The notes beneath the pieces were generated by a model. It had not been told where the DNA came from. It worked only from the letters and a program-made list of their open reading frames with translations, and made no database searches. Source: Ursus arctos (Eukaryota; Chordata; Mammalia; Carnivora; Ursidae). Taken from it: a DNA stretch of 64,000 bases. Of this stretch, positions 10,553 to 21,184 are shown piece by piece. How positions within the stretch are numbered: the stretch's first letter is position 1; every line of letters starts with the position of its first letter. The stretch covers positions 13,794,501 through 13,858,500 of the forward strand of contig NW_026623008.1 of assembly GCF_023065955.2 (NCBI RefSeq). The letters run 5' to 3'. The position numbers and the translations under genes were made by a program.

Positions 10553-10749
10553 GGGGCGCCTGGGTGGCTCGGTCGTTAAGCGTCTGCCATCGGCTCAGGG
10601 CGTGATCCTGGCATTCTGGGATCGAGCCCCACGTCAGGCTCCTCTGCTGGGAGCCTGCTTCTTCCTCTCCTGCTCCCCCTGCTTGTGTTCCCTCTCTTGC
10701 TGGCTGTCTCTCTCTCTGTGGAATGAATAAATAAAATCTTAAAAAAAAA
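10553..10749 (+). mobile_element. CAN-SINE, plus
   Basis: Full element. AACAATTTTACTTTAA (10537-10552 and 10750-10765) is a perfect target duplication. Confidence 0.96.
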
Positions 10750-11180
10750 AACAATTTTACTTTAATAAAAACAACTATGTCTGATTTATCAGCGTGAGTA
10801 TAGTAACAGTCTATATTTTATTCTACTCGGGCTTGTTTATCCTGAATTTATTCAAGTTTATTGATCAAATAAGCTAACTTAGTCATGCGTTACATTTACA
10901 AAATGAAGAAATGTAAATTTGTGTTCAACTAAATTGAATCATTCTGACACACTTTAACAGGGATCACGTCTTATAGTCTGTCAGCTAATAGAGAAGTTCC
11001 AAGGTCTTCAGGTGACAGAAAACCTTGACTGATAATAAATTGAGTTATTTAATGGATAATCATCGATACCCAAATAATTTCTAAGATACAGTAGTGAAAC
11101 ATTGCTCACTAGACATAATTTTAAATTTATATACTCTGCTTTTATGCTTGTTCTATAAAGGCTATATTCTGAGTTATTTT

Positions 11181-11353
11181 TTTTTATTTTATCTATTGTA
11201 TTTGAGAGAGAAAGACAGAGCACAAGATAGGCAGAGGGAGAAGCAGGCTGCCCGCTGAGCAGGGAGCCCAATGTGGGCCTCGATCCCAGGACCCTGGGAT
11301 CATGACCTGAGCCGAAGGTAGGCGCTTAACCAACTGAGCCACCCAGGCGCCCC
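11181..11353 (-). mobile_element. CAN-SINE, minus
   Basis: Reversed element ending CCACCCAGGCGCCCC. TATTCTGAGTTATTTT and TATTCTGAATTATTTT flank it. Confidence 0.94.
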
Positions 11354-11570
11354 TATTCTGAATTATTTTAATGAGCATTTTTAAAAGGTGTAAGAGCGGT
11401 ACGTGGCTGTAGAAAGTTGCATTGTGAGATTTGCTCACCTGCTGCAGTACTGGGGTATGGCTGACAGGTCTTCATTACTACCCCCACATGCCCCGGTATT
11501 ATCTGTGAAATGGAAGTTAGTTACTTTGGTAAGAAATCAAGGCTCGGTTAAAAATAAAAATTCATATGGG

Positions 11571-11690
11571 TACCTGGCTGGCTCAGTCAGTGGAGCATGT
11601 GACTCTTGATCGTGGGGTTGTGAGTTCGAGCCTCATGGTGGGTGTAGAGATGACTTAAAAATAAAATTGAAAATACATACATACATACAT
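11571..11690 (+). mobile_element. Short CAN-SINE, plus, with (CATA)n tail
   Basis: TACCTGGCTGGCTCAGTCAG head, TTCGAGCCTCATGG and a tail of CATA units. AAAAATTCATATGGG and AAAAATTCCTATGAG flank it. Confidence 0.92.
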
Positions 11691-11896
11691 AAAAATTCCT
11701 ATGAGTAGTGGAGATTCCACTAGGAGCAGTTGTAACAGAGAATTATATGTGAGTAGAAGTTCTTAGGCTTTTTTTTTTAATCTCTTGATCTCTTTGTATT
11801 TTCAGACTTATTGAGGACCTCAGACAGCTTCTGTTATGTGAATTTTAACTATCGATCTTTACCGTACTGGAATTTGAAACTGGGAAAAAAATTTTT

Positions 11897-12098
11897 ATAA
11901 ATTTTTTTTTTAGATTTTATTTATTTATTTGACAGAGAGAGAGACAGCCAGCGAGAGAGGGAACACAAGCGGGGGGAGTGGGAGAGGAAGAAGCAGGCTC
12001 CCAGCGGAGGAGCCTGATGTGGGGCTCGATCCCACAACGCCAGGATCATGCCCTGAGCCGAAGGCAGACACTTAACCGCTGTGCCACCCAGGAGCCCC
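11897..12098 (-). mobile_element. CAN-SINE, minus
   Basis: Reversed full element ending CCACCCAGGAGCCCC. GGGAAAAAAATTTTT and GGGAAAAAATTTTTT flank it. Confidence 0.95.
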
Positions 12099-12132
12099 GG
12101 GAAAAAATTTTTTAAAGTTTTAAAATACTAAA

Positions 12133-12253
12133 GGTGCCTGGCTGGCTCAGTGGGAAGAGCACACAACTCTTGAATCTTGGGGTCATGAGTTCGAGCCCCG
12201 TGTGGGATGTAGAGATGACTTAAATAAATAAAACTTAAAGAAAATCATAAAAA
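12133..12253 (+). mobile_element. Short CAN-SINE, plus
   Basis: GGTGCCTGGCTGGCTCAGTGGG head, TTCGAGCCCCGTG and A-rich tail, with AAAATACTAA and AAAATACTTA as flanks. Confidence 0.9.
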
Positions 12254-12495
12254 AAAATACTTACTGATTCATTGCAAGATAAAACGGATGCATTCATTGC
12301 CCATTAACATAATGTCTTAGTATTAATATGAAAATTGTTTTGGCCTCGTGGACCCCCTGAAAGAGAAATGCTATGCTCAAGTAGTTTCAGTTTGGTCCGA
12401 ATATAAAAGAGGATTTACATAAACATCATCAATTTTATTCGCTTTGGTTTGTGATATCTGAGTCTGAAAAGAAGCTACGAAATATGTTAAAATCA

Positions 12496-12727
12496 GGGGC
12501 GCCTGGGAGACTCAGCTGATGGAGTGTCCGACTCTTGATTTCCGCTGGGGTCCTGATCTTAGGGTGGTGAGGTCCAGCCCCAGGTTGGGCTCCGTTCTCA
12601 GTGGGGAGTCTGCTTGAGATTCTCTCTCTCCCCCTCCCTCTGCCCCTCCCCTGCTCCTCCCCTGCCCTGCTTATGCGTGCACCCATGCACGTTCTCTCTC
12701 TCTCTTTCTCCCTCTCTCAAATAAATA
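12496..12727 (+). mobile_element. CAN-SINE, plus (diverged)
   Basis: GGGGCGCCTGGGAGACTCAGC head, long CT-rich body and TCTCTCAAATAAATACATG. ATGTTAAAATCA and ATGTTAAAGTTG flank it. Confidence 0.9.
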
Positions 12728-12739
12728 CATGTTAAAGTT

Positions 12740-13195
12740 GCGGCAGAGTTCCTTCGATCGTGATGGGCTTGCTTCCTTGGTTTACTGATTCATGTTCTCA
12801 CCCGTCCTATGGAAGGTTGTTCTTACCTTCTGCACAATCGCCTAGCTCGGAAAGACTCCATGTCTTAATCATTTTCTATGATTTACTTTGATTTTATGAT
12901 CTCTTTGATTATTTAAGGGGGAGAAAAAAGAACAAAGATTCCTCGCTCATGAGAGAGTTAATGTTCTTCGCCATCCTGTTACCGGCTATGTTTACTTGCA
13001 AAGGCTTTATTACTACAATTAGAGGCACTCGGGATCCTAGCTTCAATCAATTTCCAGATCACTGATAATGTTTTTAAATTTTTGCCTTCCCAGACTGGAT
13101 CCTAAATATAGAAAAAAGTAAAAGAAAAAATTTAAGATATCCGCTATACCTAAAACTATCTTCGAGGTTTCCCACAGGATCCCTGGAAAATCACA
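12740..13195. other. No gene or named repeat
   Basis: AT-rich sequence inside the possible provirus interval. Nothing is recognised. Confidence 0.4.
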
Positions 13196-13211
13196 AAGAT
13201 TTGTTCTTTCG

Positions 13212-13412
13212 TGGGGCACCTGGGTGGCACAGCGGTTAAGCGTCTGCCTTCAGCTCAGAGCGTCATCCCGGCATTCTGGGATCGAGCCCCACATCAGGCT
13301 CCTCCACTGGGAGCCTGCTTCTTCCTCTCCCACTCCCCCTGCTTGTGTTCCCTCTCTCGCTGGCTGTCTCTCTCTCTGTCTAATAAATAAATAAAATCTT
13401 TAAGAAAAAAAA
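13212..13412 (+). mobile_element. CAN-SINE, plus
   Basis: Full element. AAAGATTTGTTCTTTCG and AAAGATTCGTTCTTTCG flank it. Confidence 0.96.
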
Positions 13413-13564
13413 AAAGATTCGTTCTTTCGGTTTACAAAAAAAAATTCTAGAAATAATTAGATTTGCTTGAAGAGTTGCATGGGAAGAGGTGTCAAATCAG
13501 GAAAGATGCTCAGCTTTCTGTAGATTAAATTTGTATAAGTAAAATGTTTATGTAACTACTTTTA

Positions 13565-13668
13565 GAGGCTCCTGGGTGGCTCAGTCAGTTGAGCATCTGA
13601 CTTTTTATCTCAGCGTGTGAGATCAAGCCCCACATTAGGCTCCACTCTGGGTATACAAATATTTTTAA
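13565..13668 (+). mobile_element. Short CAN-SINE, plus, diverged
   Basis: GGCTCCTGGGTGGCTCAGTCAG head and GATCAAGCCCCACATTAGGCTCC. The tail is short and AT-rich. Confidence 0.85.
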
Positions 13669-13884
13669 ATTGTATGCCTTATGGGAAGTCCCTGGGACAA
13701 CATCCTTGCTCTCCATAGTAGGAAATCATTCTTACGAACTGGTTCTCTTATGAGCTAGAATAATCATGAAATAGCTCTGTTGAATTTTCCTACGTCAGAG
13801 TCCTGTCAGTGCTTTGCCTGATGATATTGACAACAACAGCACAGTGTATCACGAGCTCGGTTATTCTTTAAAATGTTTACTTGC

Positions 13885-14088
13885 GGGGCGCCTGGGTAGC
13901 ACAGCGGTTAGGCGTCTGCCTTCGGCTCAGGGCGTGATCCCGGCGTTATGGGATTGAGCCCCACATCAGGCTCCTCCGCTGGGAGCCTGCTTCTTCCTCT
14001 CCCACTCCCCCTGCTTGTGTTCCCTCTCTCGCTGGCTGTCTCTATCTCTGTCAAATAAATAAATAAAATCTTTAAAAAAAAAAAAAAA
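13885..14088 (+). mobile_element. CAN-SINE, plus
   Basis: Full element with GGGGCGCCTGGGTAGCACAG head, GGCGTTATGGGATTGAGCCC and a long poly(A) tail, all of the commonest sub-form in this window. Confidence 0.95.
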
Positions 14089-14688
14089 GAATGTGTCCTA
14101 CTCTTACCAGGATGAATCGATTGTACGTCAAGGCATCGAGTGTCATATTTGAGAATGAGCCTCACCAAATCAGGTATGACAAGACATTTTAAGGAATGAA
14201 ATTGGGCTCTACTTATGGAGCTAATACCCACAAAACTCTCCAGGAAAACTGACCTGGGACCTGGTTTATGGGTGCTAAGGTATGATATTTGGAATATTTG
14301 GGAGACCTCGAAAAGAGAACTCACCCAAATTTATCTATGACAGGTGAAAGAAATCTGGGTTGGGTCCTTAACCTAGGAATTACAAATAATAGAGCCTTTT
14401 AAAATTCCGGTTGGAGATTCCTTACGAAAACTTCCAGACAAAAGTTAATTGTGTTATGATTTAAAACCGTGTGGCTTTAAATTTTGCAAAGCAAATTTAG
14501 GAGGTCAATATGACAAATTAATACACTCACTGCACCTATGTAAACAATCAGACCAAATCTCATGAGACCAGCCTTATTTTGTGATCAAGAATAACTTTTC
14601 TTTGAGATTATTACGATCATAAGGCGTTGGCAGAGACCATAGGGACAAATTGGAAGGACCTTGAAATTCAGTGGGCGTCCTCACTGGC

Positions 14689-15025
14689 TTCACGTTACCT
14701 CCGTCTTTCATTATCACTGAGCTACTTTACAGCTCGAAACTGTAGAAAATTGACAGTAATGCAGATGATTCTTGTCTATTGAAATGCAAATTGTGTCTAG
14801 GGGGGCGCAGTTGTCTTGGGGGTACTGACCAACCTTGCCACTTTTGTATTTGTTTATAGATTAATTTCATTGCTCCTTACCTCCCCGCGATGGTGGAATA
14901 CTTTGATTTCTCCATTGCACTAGTCATAACATGTAACTGGTTCCCTCATTATTGCATGGGTTCCATAAAATCTTTGATACAGGTTCATTTCATATCCTTA
15001 GGAGAGTCAAAATTTTACCTTTTTT
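14689..15025 (+). repeat. LTR-like terminal repeat, right copy
   Basis: Direct, diverged copy of 8103-8450 (landmarks listed there). Here the poly(A)-type signal has decayed to CATAAA. The divergence between the two copies implies an ancient insertion, since LTRs are identical when they integrate. Confidence 0.5.
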
Positions 15026-15054
15026 GAAAATTACCCTTTGAGTTAACGTGTGTA

Positions 15055-15235
15055 GGATGCATAGAACGGTGCCTGGCATCCAGTAGGGGCTCAATAAATG
15101 TTAGCTTTTTTGAGTAAAGGATTCAGATGATCCCTACCTCACAGATGAGGAGAATGAGGCGCAGAGAAGATAGGCAAACTTGCTTAAATGACACAGCTTG
15201 TTGCAGGTGGAACAGAACTAGAAGTCAAGTCCATC
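15055..15235. mobile_element. MIR fragments
   Basis: AACGGTGCCTGGCATCCAGTAGG and CAATAAATG show a plus MIR end (15055-15105). CACAGATGAGGAGAATGAGGC at about 15140 is a minus MIR fragment. Confidence 0.65.
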
Positions 15236-16810
15236 TGTCTTCAAGCCCCTGTTTTCTTGTCGCCACCCCCTCCATCCCCCTGTCCTACCCACAATCCTCT
15301 CTGACTGTGCTCTGCTGTCTTCTTGAGGTTTCAGAGTTGGAGTCTTTCTGGATCCCTCTGGGCTAGGTTAGCAGTTCTACCTCCAACCTTGTGCCTTCCC
15401 CTATCAAGCCCATGTCGTAAATATGCTGCAACCATCCCTTCCTTCGTCCGAAGGATGAGCCCCATACAACCAGGGACGAGACTGTTGCCATCACCCTCCA
15501 GCCCACAGCTGGCACGTGGCAGGTGCCCACGTGTGAGTGCCAGAAGTGAGATGTCATGTACGCGTGGCATTTTCTCCCCCTGACGCAGAGAGCGGGGATG
15601 CTTTCTGGAACTGCCTGGAACCCCTCAGCCTCTCCGCTCAGCCAACCTAACACTCCCTGGGCACCTGTAGGCTGGAGGGAGTATCGAACCTTCTAAAAAG
15701 GATGCCCGGAGCCACTAGCCTCTCAGGACTTCAGTTTCTGGGGTTATTTATTTATTTATTTATGTTGTTGTTGTTGTTTCTTCTTCCAAATCAAATCCCA
15801 GAAATCCAGATTTTAAAATAACCAAGAAATGCAATCTTCTCCACCAAGCTTGGCAAAAACATATCCTCAACAAAGACCAATGTGCAGTCTCGCTTCACAC
15901 TTACTCATTTTCAGACGCCAACTCGGCTCTGTGTTGGGTGGGGAGGAGGAGGGGAGAAAGGACCCCTTGGGGCTGGAGGGCAAGGGCACAGGAGCCGGGC
16001 ACAGGCTGGGCGGGGTGGCGGGCAACCCGGCGGGGCAGGCATACGCCCTTGCGGGAAGACAGCTGCCTGGGACTGCTGTGAAGTCCCGTTTTCCTTGGAG
16101 TCCCAGCTTGCTGGTCCCCAGCCCCGACTTGGGCAGAAGATCAAAGCAACCCTGGAAAACGGTCTCCATCAGTGATCCAGAAATCATTCTCCTTCCCTGG
16201 GGAGACATCAGCCTCTGCTCCAGCCCGCCTTTCCCCATCATTACTTAGGGAACTGGCTGATGGTAATAGGGAGTAGCATTTATACTCCTGCTAACAACAA
16301 CCTCAAACTCCCTCCTCTTTTCTACATGGTCTATTTTTTGACCTGTCATCTTTCTTAATGCCTATTTTGTGGGCGAGAAAAATGTGTGATGGAAGAGAGG
16401 AAATTCGGGACCAGGGAAGGCCTGGAAAACCGTCAAATTTCATATTTCCTCCTCCTCTGAATCAGCATTTATGTCCCTCAATGGGGTTTTCCTGCATATG
16501 CTTGCATAACTCCCTTTTAAAACAATTTTTGCTGTTTTTTCCTTTCCCTGCCCCTGGGTAAGTTATTCCAACGACTACTTTCCACCTCAAAAGAAAGTAG
16601 TGGACAGGAAAAAAGAGGTCGTGTGGTCTGTTGGCTACCACTCCAAGTAGAGCCGGGAGACTTTGGTTCTATTCTGAGTCTTTTTGGGAACAGGATGAAG
16701 GAGGGGGGACGCGAGCCTTGCCCTTCTACGGGACTTCCCAGGATGCGGTGCCAACAGAAGGAAGTTGCTTCCTCCCGATCAGAAGGGGGCCGGGACCAGC
16801 ATTTATGAAA
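15236..16810. other. Intergenic, no gene recognised
   Basis: A TTTA repeat lies at about 15746-15762. GC-rich open frames of up to 139 codons on both strands at 15829-16248 overlap one another with no recognisable protein or splice signals; I read them as chance frames. Confidence 0.45.
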
Positions 16811-16975
16811 CCAGCAAAGCGCCGAGGCTCACTTAATCCTCGCAACTGGGTGAGGGAGGGTTTGCGACTTCCATATTGCAGATGAGGAAGCTGAGGCTCA
16901 GAGAGATGTTGTGAGTTGCCCCAGGGGCGCACAGCTTGTCAGCAGGGAACACAGCCTGGCTCTGATTTCATTGAG
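16811..16975 (-). mobile_element. MIR, minus
   Basis: CAGATGAGGAAGCTGAGGCTCAGAGAG and GCGCACAGCTTGTCAGCAGGG are the reverse-strand MIR core. Confidence 0.8.
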
Positions 16976-17700
16976 TTACTCAATTTATTGAGCACCTATT
17001 ATGTGCCACTCCCCATTCCAGTTGGGAGCAAAGATCCATTTTTTTTTATGGAGCTTCTATTCTCATTATGGGCGGGGCAGAGGAAGGAGGTAGACAGGAA
17101 ATAAACACAATAAATAGGTAAATTATGTAACACGCGATGTCTTCCAGGCTGAGGACAGAAGTAAAAATAAAGCAGGCTAAGGGTATTGGGAGGGTTGGAG
17201 ACACAGTTGTACATTTACACAGGGTAATCAAGAGAGGCCTCCCGGAGGAGGTGACATTTGCGTGAGGATTTAAGAGAAATGAGAGTTGAGGGTGGTGTTT
17301 GAGGGAAATTATTACCGTCAGAGGGAACAGTCAAGGCAGTGCCGAGACCCTGAGGTGGGAGTGTGCTGAGCATGTTTGACCAACGGCAAGAAGGCAGGGG
17401 TGAGCAGAGAGAGCAAGGAGTCCTTACACAGAAAAGGGCCACTCTCCTGTGTTGTGAATAGACGGCAGAAGGGTGGGGAGAGCAGGCAGAGCAGGGAAGG
17501 GCTGTTGCAGTCCCAGGTTAGAGATGTAGTTGGGAGCAGTGGAGTGGTGTTGGAGTCTGGATTTGTGCCGAAAGCAGAGTTGGCGGGATTTCCTGACAGA
17601 TTACAAGTGCAGTGTGAGAGGGAGAGGCATCGGGCACGTTCCAAGGTCTCTGCTGGCCAGAGGAGGGTTTTGAGTGGGGCAGATGTGGGCAGGAAAGGAA
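16976..17700 (-). mobile_element. LINE2, minus
   Basis: TTTATTGAGCACCTATTATGTGCCA, GAGGCCTCCCGGAGGAGGTGACATTTG, CCTGAGGTGGGAGTGTGCTGAG. These are reverse LINE2 3' landmarks in the correct order. Confidence 0.75.
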
Positions 17701-17864
17701 GATCAGGAGCTTAGTTTCGGACGCAATGAGTTTGAGATGTGTAACTTCTCTCCATTTGGCCCCAAATCAAGATATCACCCAAAAGCAAGTCCCAGGAGGC
17801 CCATTTATGGGGAGCTTCCAAACTAACCAGCCAGTTTCAGAGTTTCCCCAACATCATCTTCCTC

Positions 17865-18080
17865 TTTTTTTCTTTGAAAGATTTTATTTATTTTTTTGAG
17901 AGAGAACGAGGGAGGGAAAGAGAGCTGGGGAAGGGGTAGAAGGGGAGGGACAGAGAATCCCAAGCAGACTGCACTAAGCGTGGAGCCCAACGTGGGGCTC
18001 GATCCCTGGGCCCCGAGATCATGACCTGAGCTGAAACCAAGAGTTAGACGCTTAACCGACTAAGCCACCCAGGCGCCCCC
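17865..18080 (-). mobile_element. CAN-SINE, minus
   Basis: Reversed element with GAAAGATTTTATTTATTTTT start and CCACCCAGGCGCCCC end. ACATCATCTT and ACATCCTCTT flank it. Confidence 0.93.
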
Positions 18081-18490
18081 ACATCCTCTTAACCATCTAT
18101 TTTTAACTCGGGGGTCTAAAAACTTGGATGGGAAAAAAATTACATCTTTTTTTCTGCCCCACTAACCTCTTACTAGAATTTTGCATTTCCTTCAATTATG
18201 AATGTAGGCAACAAACCCCAGTAGACTTAGCAAGGCCAGTGACTGTTACCAATCGGAATCACAGATATTTTCATTTTACATAATTGGTGCCACAGATTAT
18301 CCACAAATATCTTTTATCTTCATCACTTCTTTGAACTTCTGGTAATTATTAGGCACCTCTACAGTTTATAATTTCATGCATTAGCAAGCACATATATTAC
18401 TATACCATAAATTGGAATTCAAGACATTTTTGATAATGGAATTTCATCATACTTAGTATCCCTGGTAATCCTATGCATTTTATTGTTTGT
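18081..18490. other. Intergenic, nothing recognised
   Basis: AT-rich sequence with no gene or named repeat. Confidence 0.4.
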
Positions 18491-18508
18491 ATCTAAAATC
18501 ATTATTTT

Positions 18509-18708
18509 GGGGGCCTCTGGGTGGCTCAGATGGTTAAGCGTCTGCCTTCAGCTTGGGCCGTGATCCCAGTGTCCTGGGATCGAGTCCCACATTGGGCTCC
18601 CTGCTCGGCGGGGAGCCTGCTTCTCCCTCTCTCTTTACTGTTCCCCCTGGTTGTGCTTTCTCACTCTCTCTGTCCAATAAATAAATAAAATCTTAAAAAA
18701 AATAAAAA
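18509..18708 (+). mobile_element. CAN-SINE, plus (first of pair 4)
   Basis: GGGGGCCTCTGGGTGGCTCAG head and AATAAATAAATAAAATC tail. TAAAATCATTATTTT is on both sides (18494-18508 and 18709-18723). Confidence 0.95.
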
Positions 18709-18724
18709 TAAAATCATTATTTTG

Positions 18725-18932
18725 AGGGGTGCCTGGATGGCTCAGTCAGTTGAGCGTCGACTCTTGGTTTTGGCTCAGGTCATGATCTCAGGGTCGTGAG
18801 ACCCAGCCCCCGAATGAGGTCAAGCTGAGGCCAGAGTCTTGAGATTCTCTCTCCCCCAGCTCCTCCCTCTGCTCTCTCTCTAAAATAAAGAAATAAGATC
18901 TTTAAAAATAATAATGAAATAAAAACAAGAAA
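18725..18932 (+). mobile_element. CAN-SINE, plus (second of pair 4)
   Basis: AGGGGTGCCTGGATGGCTCAG head, CT-rich body and A-rich tail. A third, slightly changed target copy (TAAAACCATTATTCTGAG) follows at 18933-18950. Confidence 0.94.
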
Positions 18933-19074
18933 TAAAACCATTATTCTGAGAAAAGCTTCAGCAGCTTCCCCTGGCTGCCAAAGGGGTCCATGGCACAAAA
19001 GAGTTGAGACCCCTGATCTAAGTTAAAGACTCCTTGACAAGACGGGAGCAAAAATCAATAAATAAGCCAGTAAT

Positions 19075-19275
19075 GTTGCTTGAGCCATAGCGGGAACCAT
19101 GCCAGGAACTCAAGAGACGTTACCTCATGTAATCCTTGCAGTTGCAAGGTGGATATTCTTATTATTCCCCCTTTACAATTGAGGAAATTGGGGCTCAGGG
19201 ACGTTAAAGTCACCCAGTCACTCAGTGAAAAATCGGGCGTTCAAACTCAGGGCTATTTCTAAAGCCAGTGTTTAT
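19075..19275 (-). mobile_element. MIR, minus
   Basis: CATGTAATCCTTGCAGTTGCAAGGT, TTATTATTCCCCCTTTACAATTGAGG and GGGGCTCAGGGACGTTAAAG are reverse MIR landmarks. Confidence 0.8.
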
Positions 19276-19377
19276 GTTACTAAAACAAACTGGTTCCTAT
19301 GTGGAGCCCTGCGTGGCCCTCTGAATCAGCACAGCCCAATGGCAGGGTGGTATTAGTTAAGAATTGAAGACTTGGGG

Positions 19378-19563
19378 GTGCCTGGGGGGGTGCAATCGGA
19401 ACGGTGTCTGACTCTTGATTTCAGCTCAGGTCATGATCTTGGGGTCATGAGATGAAGCCCTGTGTTAGGCTCTGTGCTCAGCAGGGAGTCTGCTTGAGAT
19501 TCCCTCTCCCTTTCCTTTTTCTTTCTCTCTCTCTCTCTCTCTCAAATAAATTAAAAAAAAAAA
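19378..19563 (+). mobile_element. CAN-SINE, plus (first of pair 5)
   Basis: GGTGCCTGGGGGGGTGCAATCG head (diverged), CT-rich body, CAAATAAATT and poly(A). AAGAATTGAAGACTTGGGG precedes it. Confidence 0.9.
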
Positions 19564-19572
19564 AAGAATTTG

Positions 19573-19759
19573 GGGCACCTGGGTGGTTCAGTCGGTTAAG
19601 CGTCTGCCTCCGGCTCAGGTCATGATCTCAGGGTCCTGGGATCGGGTCCTGCATCGGGCTCCCTGCTCAGTGGGGAGCCTGCTTCTCCCTCTGCCTGCCA
19701 CTCCCCCTGCTTGTGCTCTCTCTCTGACAAAGAAATAGATAAAATCTTAAAAAAAAAAA
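19573..19759 (+). mobile_element. CAN-SINE, plus (second of pair 5)
   Basis: GGGGCACCTGGGTGGTTCAG head and tail GATAAAATCTT plus poly(A). It follows a short middle target copy (AAGAATTTGGGG) and is followed by AAGAAGTCAAGACTGGG. Confidence 0.93.
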
Positions 19760-19774
19760 AAGAAGTCAAGACTG

Positions 19775-19975
19775 GGACTAGTCTGCCTGGGTTCAAATCC
19801 AGCCTAAATTATTCAAATCCAGCCTTTGGCTAAATTATTCAACCTCTCTGAGCTTTCATTTCCGTGTCTATAACCTAGGCATGAGGGTGACGAGAATGCC
19901 ACCAGCAGAGATGTGTTGTGTGTTAGCACGAGCGTGACCCCTTGAACAGTGCCTGGCATGTAGAAGGTGCTTGCT
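19775..19975 (+). mobile_element. MIR, plus
   Basis: AGTCTGCCTGGGTTCAAATCC, CCTCTCTGAGCTTTCATTTCC and ACAGTGCCTGGCATGTAGAAGG in order. A small duplication of ATTCAAATCCAGCCT is seen inside. Confidence 0.85.
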
Positions 19976-19989
19976 TTATAAGGATTTAC

Positions 19990-20120
19990 TTTTCTTAAGA
20001 GCTTTGGCTCTAGAGAGAAACAGATTAGGTTTGAATGTCAGCACAACTTCTTACTAGCTGTGTGATCTCGGGCAACTCACTTAAGCTCTCTGAGCTTCCC
20101 ATTCCTCATCTGTAAGTGGA
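19990..20120 (+). mobile_element. MIR, plus
   Basis: CTTACTAGCTGTGTGATCTCGGGCAAC followed by CTCATCTGTAAG, the MIR core. Confidence 0.85.
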
Positions 20121-21180
20121 CAGTAGTCCACTGTCATCTTCCAGGACCACGATGGTGAGTTCATCCTCCATTGGTGATAAGCACCTTTGGTCTTTTATCA
20201 TCTTTCTCCAGGGCATTGTAGCCTCCAGGAACAGCCATCCGATTCCCGTCTTTGAAACCGTCAAACACCTGATATATTGCACCCATCAATTCATTCTCTT
20301 CCTTCCATATCCCATTCCAGTTCACCACCAGTGAAAATTTTAACAATGGTGCCATCATGGCCCTCAAGAGGCTGCTGGAACTCCACAAGCCACCAATGAT
20401 AGGGTCTTCATTGGCAGGCAACCCGCCCGTGATCCAGCTCTAAAATCCCATTTTAGTTCGCTTCCTAGAACCACTTTCTGTAGCAACTGATATAGACTGG
20501 GTTCTCTGTGCAACAGATGCTGAGTCTGAAATGTGTATGGAAGACGTTTTTGCGGGGGTGGGATGCTCTCAGGAACCGTACCGGTGAGTGAGTGAGGGAA
20601 GCAGAATCTGGCAGAGCGAGAAGCTGAACAGCGACGAAGTTGCCCCAAAGCCTCAGAGAGAACCATGGGGAGCTCTGGAGTTGAGATGGATTTTCGGAGT
20701 TGTCCTGCCTGAAGCAAGGGGGCTGGGCATTGACTCTCCCTCCTGGACCAGTCGTCAGATACAAGGTGCCTTTAGGGAGGAGACTGATCTTGGGCAAGGC
20801 ATCACTCTGTGGCTGAGCCGGGGGAGTGAGTGGCTCAGTTCTGCAATCTGGGATCTGCGAGAACCCCGCAGCATCCTCTACGGAGACTTTTTCATACCGG
20901 CATGCAAGGATTCCATGCACATTTTAAATATTTGAGAGTCTGAATATCTTTGTTCAATCTGTCATCTATCTGTCAACTCTTAGTGTCATTTGCTGAGCAG
21001 AATTCCTTAATTAGGTTGTAACCAAATTAATAGATTTCTCTCCTTAACGATTTGTCCTCATTCCCGAGATCACAAAGAGATCCTCCTACATTACGTGTTT
21101 TTCATTAAATATATTCTTACCTTTCAAATTTAGGTCTTCAGTCCTCCCAGAACCCACTTCGAATGCGGGTATTACGGGAA
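20121..21180. other. Intergenic, no gene recognised
   Basis: Open frames of up to 151 codons occur on the minus strand here. I could not match them to a protein and they lack splice or polyadenylation context. Confidence 0.4.
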
Positions 21181-21184
21181 GTAT

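Larger units (their letters stand above)
8666..14688 (+). other. Interval between two LTR-like repeats: possible decayed provirus filled with SINEs
   Basis: About 6 kb between the direct repeats at 8.1-8.45 and 14.7-15.0 kb. Eleven or more later CAN-SINEs fill about 1.9 kb of it. The rest is AT-rich and carries no open frame of note, so any retroviral genes are long gone. A stretch at about 8768-8790 (TTGGCGCTCCGAAAGAGCC) resembles a tRNA primer-binding site, but weakly. No viral protein is recognisable. Confidence 0.35.

Noticed and set aside
15829..16248. Overlapping 139- and 124-codon frames on opposite strands
   Set aside because: GC-rich sequence with mutually overlapping frames and no splice sites, homology or codon pattern to support either.
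7146..19776. Regularly spaced repeats that could suggest a CRISPR-like array
   Set aside because: The repeated units are about 200-base SINEs with target duplications in mammalian DNA.
20161..20421. 86-codon minus-strand frame with a protein-like composition
   Set aside because: It looked like a possible processed pseudogene, but I could not identify a parent gene and saw no poly(A) tail or target duplication. A translated protein search would decide.
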